Of a DNA stretch of 64,000 bases, positions 52,709-63,338 are shown one piece after another. The stretch's first letter is position 1. Each line of letters opens with the position of its first letter. The DNA lies in NCBI GenBank assembly GCA_964019425.1, contig OZ025808.1, positions 496,001 through 560,000 of the forward strand, written 5' to 3'. Made by a program: the position numbers and the translations under genes. The notes under the pieces were generated by a model that made no database searches, was not told the DNA's origin, and was given only the letters and a program-made list of their open reading frames with translations. The stretch is from Flectonema sp. DT1601. Taxonomy: Eukaryota > Euglenozoa > Diplonemea > Diplonemida > Diplonemidae.

Positions 52709-52911
52709 ACGACACCTCTGTAAAGACGCCATAGCCCAGCAAGTTTCAAATTATTATTTACACTAGTTTATCACCTGTTTAACTTTACAGTTTTCGGGTA
52801 GTCTCTTAGTAGCCATTAGTGTAGATTGTCCTTTGTCATTGATTAGGGTCGTTGGGTTATTTATATATTTTTTCTCGTAGGGGAACCCCCCGTCATCAAA
52901 AAACAAATAAA

Positions 52912-54319
52912 ATGAGTAAACAAAATAATTTGATCCTCGCAGCTGCGGCTGTTGGGGTAGTTGGTATTGGATCTATCGCTTTCTGCGCAAAGAAACCTTC
53001 AGATGACGAAGAAGAAGCACCAATTGTAGCTGTTAAGAAGGTATCAGAACCAGAACAGTCAAAAGATACTGGTTTCGGGGTAGGTACTAAGGTTATGACT
53101 GGAGGATTATCGAAGGCATCTAATAATGGTTTATATGGTGTTGTTATAAAGTCAGCTGTTCCATCATCAGCAGATGGTATGGCCTCTCCTCGTGTTGGAG
53201 TTCGTACTATAGTTGGAAAAGAGATCTCATTCAACCCGAAGAATCTCACTGTTGTGGACACCGTTACATACGATGCTGAACTTGCAAAAATTGCCGCTGA
53301 GAAGAAAGCACGCGAAGAAGCAGAGCGGGAAGAACGTGAGAAGGAAGCCATGGAAAGAATCAACAGACTAGCGGCACTCGAAGAAGAAGCAGAGAACAAC
53401 TCCCAGAAGGCTGAGGAGTCAGCAAAGGCTGAACGGGAAAAGAAAGCAGCGGAAGCGGAAGCCAAGAAGGTGGAAGAAGCCAAGAAGGTGGAAGAAGCCA
53501 AGAAGGCCGAGGAGGCTAAGAGGGAAGCCAAGAAGGCTGAAGAGGCAAAGAAGGCCGAAGATGCTAAGAAAGCAGAGGCTAAAAAGGCTGATGAGGCCAA
53601 AAAGGCTGAAGAAGCTAAGAAGGCTGACGAGGCAAAGAAGGCGGAAGCCAAGAAGGCCGACGAGGCAAAGCAAGCGGAAGCCAAGAAGGTGGAAGCCAAG
53701 AAGGCCGAAGAAGCCAAGAAGGCTGACGAGGCAAAGAAAGCGGAGGCCAAGAAGGCTGAAGAAGCTAAGAAGGTTGACGAGGCAAAGAAGGCCGAAGAAG
53801 CCAAGAAGGTGGAAGCCAAGAAGGCCGAAGAAGCTAAGAAGGCTGACGAGGCAAAGAAAGCGGAAGCCAAGAAGGTGGAAGCCAAGAAGGCCGAAGAAGC
53901 TAAGAAGGCTGACGAGGCAAAGAAGGCGGAAGCCAAGAGGGCCGAAGAAGCCAAGAAGGCTGACGAGGCAAAGAAGGCCGAAGAAGCCAAGAAGGTGGAA
54001 GCCAAGAAGGCCGAAGAAGCTAAGAAGGCTGACGAGGCAAAGAAAGCGGAAGCCAAAAAGGCCGAAGAAGCCAAGAAGGCAGCAGCGGCCAAGAGAGCCG
54101 AAGAGGCTAAGAAGGCAGCAGAGGAAGCAAAGAATGAAAAGGAGAGCGAAGGAACACGCTCAGGAAGGGTATGCTTTTAATATTTCCAACGGGGAGTTCA
54201 TTTTCTCAGGTTAGATAAATAACAACACTGAAATCTATCAACAGGGACTCTCCAGAAGCGGTTCAGGATTACGTGGAAGAGGATCAGGAAGAGGACGTGG
54301 TGGTGGTGTAATTCGCTGA
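52912..54319 (+). CDS. Membrane-anchored Lys/Ala/Glu-repeat protein with RG-rich tail (2 exons)
   Basis: Exons 52912-54168 and 54245-54319 (76-nt intron, phase 0) give 443 residues. An N-terminal hydrophobic helix (LILAAAAVGVVGIGSIAFCA) is followed by an acidic linker and a small beta region (about 55-115, FGVGTKVMTGGLSKASNNGL). Residues about 120-415 are charged helix, mostly imperfect KKAEEA/KKADEA repeats, which should form a single long alpha-helix or rod. Exon 2 adds RSGSGLRGRGSGRGRGGG, an RG-type nucleic-acid-binding tail. Without splicing, a stop follows four codons into the intron. Family unknown. The reverse strand is open over most of this gene only because of the repeat. Confidence 0.72.
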
Positions 54320-55999
54320 TATTTATTCGGGATTACGGCAATTATGCACCTCTAGTGATAGATATCAATATTATTCGTTGGTGTATATGAAGGTGTTTTT
54401 ATAATACTGCTTTTGTTTTTATTATCAATTTCAAAATCAGTTTTTTTCCCCCCACTCTTTTCCCCTTTCATGGTTGTAACGCCCCTACAAATCAGTCCAT
54501 ATCTGGGCTCTTTAAATAAACAGCTGAGATTGAAAAAAAAAAAAAATTATGAGTTGCTCTACTTTCCTATCTTGTCATAATCGCGCGCACGGGATTTAAA
54601 TAGTTTTATGCGTTCTAGTTATATACTCAACAACAAGGTTAAATTTTTTTTTTTTTTTAAAATGGGATTTAATAAATGCATAAGTTAGTTTTAAAAAGAA
54701 AAAAGAAAAAAGAGTATGCTCCCATACTTTTTTAATGAGCCGCTACAACCATGCCCTTTATTTATTTCCCCCTCCCGATATTATTTTTTTTTTGTATTCC
54801 TCTGTTCTTGGTGGACCTTTACCATAGAGCACGGGGACACCCTGTTAGAAGACCTTGTACAGGACACCCTTGATTCTGCTGCATCAATGATTTGAGTCGT
54901 CACTTTCCCGTCATTATGAATGGGGTGGTACATTTAATGTATTCGCTTGGATATTACTGTTTGAATTAAATCTCCCTTTTCCCATTTCCCTATTTCGTTT
55001 GAAAAAAAAATCGTTTTATCCGCGCGTGGTCGAAAAGACATATTGTTTTGTGCAACAGTAATTATTCCAAGCCTTTTTTGCTAGTGCTGCTGCACGAGCA
55101 ACAGTTGTGTTTTTGTTTAAGCGAAAACCTGAATTCGTGACTAAGTACGCGATAGGCATTTTTCATCTTCTGTGTCTTAACCCCTATGTGATGTTTTGCA
55201 CTTAACGAGGAAAGGAAAGAAAAAGCGGGGGAAAAAAAAAAAAAAAATAACGCTGGCTCGTATCAAATCTGCCTCTGTGGGATGTATAGATTCACTCACT
55301 CGATACGTTGCTGGCCCTCTCAGTAGTTTTTTAAAAAAAAAAGGGAATGTAACTTGTTTTGTTGTTGTAATAGCAGCGAAATTAATTCTTGGTCCGCAGA
55401 ACTAGTGGTTGTCAGTTAACATCAGACATATCTGATCCAAGAAACCCCAAAATGTGAGAAGGGCGGTGTCAAGTTGCCCAGTGCATTACGTATTAATGGT
55501 TCACTGAATATTATTTACCTTGCAATTTCCTGGCGAGGAACAAAAAAAAAAAAAAAAGGAAACAACCGGAAATCGAAATGAAAAGAAAAGAAAGCAACTA
55601 CAGCGAAATTGCCTTTAAACGACACTACGAACAGGACCTTCAGCCTGCCACCGAAAACAATGAAGAAATAAAAACCAGAAAGAAAAAAAAAAAGAAATGG
55701 AGGAAAGAAATATTTCTCATATCTGGCCAATAGCCGAATGATATTTATACAGGGTTTATGTTGTTTGTTTTTATTAATTCGTTTTTTTCTTCTTTTTTTT
55801 TCGTAAAGAAAAAACCAGAATTCAAATACAAACACAACTCAATGATGAGTCAAATGAAAAGTTATTAAATTAAAAATAACATAAAAACCTTATTTCCCAA
55901 CAGTTTTTAAGGTGGCTATCTGTTGGAGTCTAAAACGTGTGAAAGATTTAATACTTTCTTTCCAACAGTTCAGGTTTCAGCCAAAAAATAAAATAAAAA
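54320..55999. other. Intergenic spacer
   Basis: About 1.7 kb, AT-rich with A and T runs and no credible ORF. It ends with CTTTCCAACAG (AG at 55969) about 30 nt before the next ATG. The part 54820-54900 is more GC-rich, without recognised structure. Confidence 0.5.
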
Positions 56000-57703
56000 A
56001 TGAATAAGACTACTATCTTAGCCCCTATGATCATAATTATCATATTCTTCGGTATTAATGATATGATAACACAACGAAGAACAAGACATAATAGTCTTCA
56101 GCTAATAGAAAGTTCGGACACCATTGCAGAGCAAGAAGAGCAACTGAAGAAATTAAAATTACAATTAAAAACTCAAGAAGACTTACTAAAGGACTATGCT
56201 ATAAAAATATCGAACCAAACAGAAGAGATATCCGCATTGAGCTATCATGTCGAGAGTTTTTACGACAATAAAGTAGATGAAAAAACAAAAGAGGAACTTG
56301 CAAAGAAGGACATGGACATATGGAGGCTTTCTGTAAGAGCTGTCAGACCCTGGAAGCGGATTAACAGAACAGCGGAAGATATGGACCCACCCGCTGGATT
56401 TCCTGTTTTTCGGGGAATTCCAAAGGACTTTTGGGACAAACTTGCTCGTGTGTATCCTGTTAACGAGCTGTCTCCAACGCAGAAACTACTTCCTCTTTGC
56501 ACTAACACTAACCTTATGCTGAATTCCGGTACGATAAACACTTCCTACGTTTGGGGTGATTGGAACCCGAAAACGTGTAGATTAGAACAAGCAGAACAGC
56601 TAAAGCAGTGCATGCAAAAGACAAAGGTTGCTATCTTCGGAGACTCAACAGGAAGAGCTCTTTCCCATTCTCTAAACAATCAGATCTACCACGAAAGAGA
56701 AGTCTACTCTGACAAGACTCAGGGCTGGGGTGTTGGTGGAGCAAAGACCGCAGGCTGGGTACGTTATATGACTTTCTTAGGACCAGGAATGCCCAAACCA
56801 ACATCACTCACCTACAAGACCTCTATCAATAGTGCAAAATCTGCCGATGTCATCGTCGTCTCTGTTGGTCTCTGGGCGATGGGAAGACTAGCTGTGTCAA
56901 TTGATAAGTTCATCCGTGAGCTCTACAGAGACTTGTTAGTGCTGAAGCAAATGATGAAAACGGGTACGTTATTTATGTCTTTATTTTGGTGAAACTTTTT
57001 GTTAATTACGTTGAATTTACAAACAAAACAAAACAAACAGGTACTCGACTTGTAATTCGAACTAATTTAGTAGTCTTTAAATGGATGGCATTTGATGCTT
57101 CAGTCAACAGGTGTAACAGTCCTCAAAAACAATTTCTTTTTAATGTTGCGATAAAGGACGTTGCTAGCTGTGTAGGTGCTGAGCTGCTTGATCCATCACC
57201 GTTCCTTGAGAAGTGGGACAACATGACGTCTTTGGCTGATGGTGTTCACTTTGGTTCGAAGTTTGAGGGAGAATTGTTAATGAATCACTTTTGCAGATCA
57301 CAAAACCAACTTCAGTGGCCTTCAAAGCCACGATGCTCTATTCTTCTTAGCAACGGTTCATTAAGCGAAGCAAAAATAAAAGACTACCGAGCAGCCGCAA
57401 TTAACACTGGTGTAGAGTATGGATGCCGTGGTAAAATTGGTAAGTGAACAGTTAGGTTTATAAGAACCGACCTCTTCACTTAGATAGACAGTGCATGTAG
57501 ATGACCTTTCCAGTGTTACGATTCAACATGACGAACATTCTTTTTAATTTTGAAAAAATTAGTTTCGGTAAACTGTTATGTAACTCACTAACTTAGATAC
57601 TTTTGCTGAAGAGGCAGCAAATTTTCTTTTATTTTTTTCCTTCTCTTGTTAAAATGCAGGTTGGATGACTAGAAATCATCAAACCCTCACTAAACTTAAT
57701 TAG
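56000..57703 (+). CDS. PC-esterase / SGNH-hydrolase-like type II membrane protein (3 exons)
   Basis: Exons 56000-56963, 57041-57439 and 57660-57703 (introns 77 and 220 nt, all phase 1) give 468 residues. A signal anchor (ILAPMIIIIIFFGI) and a coiled-coil stem (about 40-85) precede a lumenal domain. The SGNH block I Ser is in VAIFGDSTGRALSHSLNNQ (about residue 212). VIVVSVGLWAMG fits block III. DGVHFGSKFEGELL carries the Asp/His pair near residue 400. Such enzymes (TBL, NXPE, CASD1 relatives) add or remove acetyl groups on glycans in the Golgi. If the last intron is kept, the chain ends two codons later (IGK); splicing gives IGWMTRNHQTLTKLN. Confidence 0.82.
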
Positions 57704-58560
57704 TCCGAACTACGGTAGTCATATCCACTCTGACATCACTGAGGCTGGTTCTCTTTGTTTGTTTAGAACTCGAAAGGCAGACATAAAAAAAATGAATTAA
57801 ATGGAACCGTTTGAACCTGCTTCTATTCATTGAGCTGTCCAGTCATCTTTTTTTTCCCCTTCCTTTTCTCCGGTTATTTTTAGCGACTGTCGTGTGTTGT
57901 GCTTTTAGCCCACAATATTGAACTGAACATTTTTATAGAACTAGCTTCCCGTTTAACACGGTTGAGGCTGAACCTATCCTGTGGTTATTTATTGGATTGA
58001 AGATGGCTGCAATATATTCCACCTTGTAAACCTCTACTTCTTAAAACCCGTTCTGTCTCATCTTATCTCCCTCTCAACTCTTAAAATTGAGAATATTTTC
58101 TATTTTTATTTTTTTTAATAGAACTTAGTACTGGTTTTCTTAACAAAATTTTATTTTTAATTGAAAAATAAAAACAACAACAAAAACAAGAACATGGCGT
58201 AAGTAGCCAAATATAAAAGCTGAGTATTTCAGCGGGATAATTGTACATTTGTAGTGTTTCTACATGTAAAGCAACAGATTGGATTTTTACGTAAATAATA
58301 ATAAAAAAAAAAATAATAAGAAATTTTCCGATTCACTTTTTCGTTTTTAAATTTTTTTTTTTTTTTTTTAAAATGATCCCATTTGTTTAAAAAAAAAAAA
58401 AAAAACGAATTCTTATCATTTATTCCTTTCTGAGATTCCTTCAATTAATCTGCGTGCTTCTGTTCGTCAAACAGCAAACAGAGGAAAATATGAAGGTGAT
58501 CTACGCCATGTGTACCTAACTTTTTTTTTTTTTTAAATTTATTCCCCCTTTTTTTTGCAC
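57704..58560. other. Spacer
   Basis: AT-rich with A and T runs; no gene seen. This begins a repeat-rich, apparently gene-poor tail of the window. Confidence 0.5.
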
Positions 58561-58648
58561 ACCGATGAAGTCGGCGAAGAAATTATTCAGATTAAGAGCC
58601 GTTTATATTATGTCATATTATCTATTTTCCCATCTGAATGGTTTTTTT
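58561..58648 (+). ncRNA. Candidate structured RNA, copy B
   Basis: Diverged relative of 31242-31380: hairpin CCGAT-GAA-GTCGG, then GATTAAGAGCCG, TATTATGTCA, TCTATTTTCC and ATCTGAATGGTTTTT in the same order. The last stem pair is T-G here and C-G in copy A, so the stem is kept while sequence changed. The function is unknown. Confidence 0.35.
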
Positions 58649-58670
58649 CTTTTCTTTTTTAATTTTTAGG

Positions 58671-59040
58671 GGAAAACCCTTTTTATTCCACACAAAAATT
58701 GCGAAATGTCGGATTTCAACACAAAAGTTTCCGAAATCGACAGTTTTTTTAAAGATTACTGAGGCCTGACACTGCTACTGTGGAATACGTGAAATAATCC
58801 TCTATGAACCAAGTCAAATAAATTATGATGATTATTAGCATTTTACCTGCCAAGCGTAAGTACTCATCAGGTTCAAGAAGTTCCTTCAATTAAACAAGGA
58901 TTACTAGTCATCATTGGATTTGGCTATGAAAAGTTGGTTAACTGAAAATTTTTTTTTTTTTTTTTGCTGTCCATTTCAGAAACTTTTGTGTTGAAATCCG
59001 ACATTTCAATAACATTTTTGCGTGGAATTAGGGGTATTCT
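58671..59040. mobile_element. MITE-like element with ~68-bp inverted repeats
   Basis: Left arm 58671-58737 and right arm 58972-59040 are inverted copies around the shared core GAAATGTCGGATTTCAACAC. The interior has no ORF. TTAATTTT flanks both ends and may be an 8-bp target-site duplication, though the region is AT-rich. Non-autonomous; it is not related in sequence to the 19-kb transposon. Confidence 0.7.
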
Positions 59041-59059
59041 TAATTTTAATTTTAATTTT

Positions 59060-59200
59060 GTTTTAGTCTATCTGAAACACAGAATTGAATGTCCGAACTG
59101 TCTTCACATTCTTGTTGGTAAGCTGCTTTATGTTGCTTACTTCAAGATGAGTTAACACTACTTGTGTCTCACTCCCTCTGTTTTCACTATCAGAGTTATT

Positions 59201-59204
<4 letters not shown>
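59060..59204 (+). ncRNA. Duplicated putative ncRNA, copy 1
   Basis: The core 59060-59152 matches 61946-62038 with two mismatches in 93. It contains GTAAGC/GCTTAC as a stem around an 11-nt loop. Downstream both copies carry CTCTG/CAGAG as a stem-loop followed by a long T run, like an RNA with a T-rich terminator. Both mismatches would change amino acids in the frame that is open, which argues against coding. Confidence 0.35.
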
Positions 59205-59233
<29 letters not shown>

Positions 59234-59719
59234 TACAAACAATAGTAAGCTGATTCAAGAAAAAAGTCATTTTGAATTTGTAAGAAATAGAATGAATTTT
59301 CTAAAAGCATAGATAGAGGTTTGGGGGTTCTTTATTTTTTTCCTTTTACTGAAAGTTTTAAAAAAAAAAAAGATTGGCGGCAGTGAGCTAATGCGAAGTA
59401 GCAATTATCCTCCTATTCCCACTTTAAATTTTGTTTTGATTGTGATTCGTTTCTTGGTGCGTTGTTTTTTGAGGAGTTTTCTTTTTCGTTGTGTCCGTCA
59501 AGCAGGCGGGTCTCTATTGATTAGAACAAAGTTCACCCCTTTGCAATCCCACAGAGTTGGTCACACAATTTTTACCCAGATCCGGGGGGGGGGGGGGGGG
59601 TGTGTGCCCAATATAGGGGGGTAGTAGTCTTGGACCACTGCCTACTATATTGCTTGGACAACCCCTACTTACTGGTAACTTACTTAGGCATGGGACACAG
59701 TTACTAAGGCGAGACAACT

Positions 59720-60240
59720 TTCATAAGGCATTTCAATGGAGGACGCAGTCGGTCATGGAAGTCATAACCAACTTAGTTAATTATGTGACTCGTCTACTGA
59801 CACGGCTAGCATAGCTGGCTAAGCTTCGTCTCGGTGCGGAGCTCCACCTGCTGTTGGAGTAACTGCAGGTCCCAAGTTTGCAGCAGATGGCTATAGTTTA
59901 CTGAGACGGGGATGACACTGTTAGAGTTAGTCTGTTTTTTCAGAAATACGCTGATCCACTTGGAGCGCAGATTTCCTGCAAATGCAATCATTTACTCACT
60001 ATGATTTCTTCCAGTGGTTACTTCGTATTGGGGAATTCCATGGAGCAGATGGGGGTTTTTAGTACAGAATCGTACCTTTCAGTTGTGAGCACTGCGGATG
60101 TGGTGCTGAAGGCTGTGTCCATCAAAGGATAGGGTGCTGATGCTTACGCGCCGAAGATCGATATCAGCGAAGACAAGTATCTTCATCTGTTCTTTTCCTT
60201 GGAGTTATCGCCCACCCTAACTAATCCTGACTTAACGTGA
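59720..60240 (+). pseudogene. Possible decayed coding stretch of unknown origin
   Basis: GC-richer than its surroundings. The + frame from ATG 59756 reads protein-like (VITNLVNYVTRLLTRLA; KYADPLGAQISCKCNHLL; IDISEDKYLHLFFSLELS) but is interrupted several times. No family recognised; it could be a host gene remnant or a transposon fragment. Confidence 0.25.
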
Positions 60241-60513
60241 AATCCGCATACTGTAAACGTTCATGCGTGTTTTTCACTTATATTACACTAGCTTGTAAAA
60301 AGAACTTTTTACAAAACCCTAACTTCTTAATAACCGATTCTCTTTTAACATCTTTGATATTCGCTGCAATTATCCCTGTTCACTTTGCAAGATTTCCCTT
60401 CCTCTTCATTTCCCCCTTCTTCATTTTTTCCCTCTCGTTTATTCCATGTCTTATTATCTCGTGCGTAATCTTTTACGTTTGGAGGACTCGAAGGTGGCAA
60501 TTAAACTTCTAAG

Positions 60514-60549
<36 letters not shown>

Positions 60550-60799
60550 TTGTGATTATTCTCTCTCTGCGCTATCGCACTATCATAGCAGTGATGAATA
60601 CGATGAGTACCGCTTATGTCAAGGCTTTAATACTATGTCAGCTTTTTATAATTTCTAATAAATTGTGCTGTAAGACCCTTTTTGCTCTTCATAATGTTAT
60701 TAACTGATTTGGCTATTTTATTTATTTTGTGATCCCTCCGCTTCCCCCCTACTTTTATTTTTTTTTGCAAAGACCTGCAGTATTCTTCCCAGAATTATG

Positions 60800-60836
60800 T
60801 TATTGCGATACAAAACAGTTGTATTTTACAAATTCT
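60800..60836 (+). repeat. Dispersed repeat, GATACAAAAC motif
   Basis: GCGATACAAAACAGTTGTAT and the next ten bases recur exactly at about 63846-63876. A diverged relative lies near 61110-61165, where TGTTAAATTATCG, TATGTTG and GATACAAAAC occur in the order seen at 63820-63856. Confidence 0.7.
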
Positions 60837-61873
60837 CCGAAGTAGCAATTTTTGCTAACATATTTTTCTTCAAAGAATTATCGATTTTAAGCAAGTAATT
60901 TGTAGGTGAAACCTACACTCTGCCGTATTACATTATATCTTGGTTTTGGTTTCCCAGGGCTCACGAATAGTTCATAATTGAATAACTCGTTTGACAACAC
61001 GGAAACAGAGATGTGTATGCAGATAAGTGAGAAACATTTATTATAACGTAAAGCATTTACGTTACTCGAGGGTGTAAGCCTACACTAACATTACCCTTGG
61101 TCACTGTATTAAGAATTAATGTTAAATTATCGTTATGTTGTTTATGATACAAAACCGAACAGAAAATAGCTTATTCTATTGATAATTGCAAGTAGCATTT
61201 TTTTTTTTTTTTTTTTTTTTTTTTGGGACAAATCGGTTCTTTGACGGGTCAGTATTTTTGCTATTTATTCACTTTTTTTTTTAAATTATTTTTTTTAAAA
61301 TGCGTCTATGCGTCTCTAGTGTTGGTATGTAGCCTATTGACTTCTGATTTTTCGTATTGGTAAGACATGGTGATGGGAATATTTCATCTGCTCCCTTTTT
61401 TTTTTCTTTTTCTTTTTGCATCTCCATCTGTATTTCGTACCGAATATAATACCAAAAACTAGGTCCGCGGTATTCAAAGGCAGGCATTGAGTGGGAGTGC
61501 CAGCATTGTTGTCGGCTACGCATGATACACCTATTTTCTTAGCTTTTTCTTGAAAAAAAGAAAGAAAAAAAAAGCTTTTTAATCCCTCTCTTTGTCGTTT
61601 TGCATTCTTAGTAACGTTGGATTAAATACCTAAAAAATCGGTTCCTTTGAAATAGACATTTATCAAGTCCCCATAACTTACTGATGAAGGCCTAAGAGGG
61701 ACAAGTAGTATGAGATTAAGGCTCCGGAAACTACGTATTTCAACAGTGTTTTATGGAACAGCAGAACAATTGTGTTTTTATAACTTTTCTTTTTTTTTTT
61801 TTTTATATTTTGATTTAGTGCATCTATCTCATAATAAACTCGTCGTATTCTAGCTAAACGAAAAATAATTCTT

Positions 61874-61904
<31 letters not shown>

Positions 61905-61945
61905 GATTTTATTCCCGTTTTTCTCTTCATTCTTATTTTTTATTT

Positions 61946-62118
61946 TGTTTTAGTCTATCTGAAACGCAGAATTGAATGTCCGAACTGTCTTCACATTCTT
62001 GTTGGTAAGCTGCTTTATGTTGCTTACTTCAGGATGAGTGAAAACACCACTTTGTTTGAGAACAAATCTGGGAGAAGTATTGTTCTACTTTCCCTCTCTG
62101 TTTTCACTATCAGAGTTA
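61946..62118 (+). ncRNA. Duplicated putative ncRNA, copy 2
   Basis: Near-identical core to 59060-59152 (93-base block, two differences). After the core it has about 30 extra bases before the shared CTCTGTTTTCACTATCAGAG stem-loop and T run. The MITE next to copy 1 is absent here. Confidence 0.35.
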
Positions 62119-63307
62119 CTCTTTTTTTTTTTTTTTTTTTTTTGTAGTCGTGTGTGACACTATAATGATATTTTTGACCGATTTGAAAGTTGTTTGAAAT
62201 CAAAAAAAAAAAAGTAAAATTCTACTCTAACGACGTAGATGATTTTCATGTTTCAGCCCGAACTGAAATGACATACAATTAAACAACCGAATATGTGTCT
62301 TGGTGTTGTCTGTCTCATGTGAGCTTCTTTTTGTTTCTGTTCATTACAGATTGGTATAGCTATTCATGTTGCCTAACTTCTTTTTTAAGCTTTTAGCAAT
62401 GTGAAGAAAGGGTTTTCCACTCCCCCTGTTATGAACCTATGGTTACTTTATTATGCGAAGTTGCGCATCACCCTGTATCTTGAACTAATGCTGAAATATC
62501 TTTATGTTTCTATGATGAAAGACAGTTGTAATTTTTACAAAATCGAACATACATCCCCCTTGTTATTTTCTTTTTTGTTTTTCATCCTGTTAAATTTCTG
62601 GGCAAGGTGCTATAAATAAAACACAATCTCCGTGATTGGATCCTCTACTACTGGTTCCCAGACCTCATGCAATCATCAGTCTTTGGACATTCGATTTCTA
62701 GCTGACGACAACCTATTACTTCTGCAAGAGCTCGAATTTATCACATACAGACAACTCGATCAAGGCTACAAATCTCGCAAACTCACAGTGGCTTGTCACA
62801 GCTTTATCGACTTACGTATTGACATCGCCAATGTCGCTGCTGCGATTCTCAGATGGAGTAGTTCAGTGTTGTGTTTGTTATCTGTACTAGTTTATGTATT
62901 TTTTTATTTTTTTATTTTTTTTTTATATATCAGTTCAATAGTTTAATAAGCTAGGCAAAGGTGGAAAAGCTGAAGATTAGTTGTTCATTAATTCTTTTTA
63001 TAAATTAAATTAAATTACAATCTCTTCAGCTGAAGCTAATTCAACAATCCATGCTGAGTCTTCGGAAACAGCTACGGATTGGGTACTCTGTTGCTGTGAG
63101 TTACCCTCCCTGAGAGTACTCATAACATAGAGTAACGTTGGGTTTAATATATTCTAACTAATACGGAGGCGACTTTCGAAAAATTACGTGTTCTCCCTGT
63201 GAGCAACAGGGAAACACATTATTATTTAATCATAAAACTGCAGACTTTTGAACAAGTTATTGAAACAAACTGGATAGTTCTCTCTAATTATTGTGGGAAG
63301 GATGGCG

Positions 63308-63338
<31 letters not shown>

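Larger units (their letters stand above)
59205..61945. other. Repeat-rich spacer
   Basis: No credible gene. It holds a 17-G run at 59584-59600, a GC-richer block at 59720-60240 with an interrupted protein-like frame, hairpins near 60916 (GTAGGT-GAA-ACCTAC) and 61044-61064 (TAACGTAAA-GCA-TTTACGTTA), and segments that recur after 63.6 kb. Confidence 0.5.

Noticed and set aside
52896-54092. A 398-codon open frame on the minus strand over the Lys/Ala/Glu-repeat gene
   Set aside because: It is a shadow of the AAG/GCC/GAA repeat (reads as Ala/Phe/Ser/Leu repeats), lacks a plausible leader and opposes all host genes.
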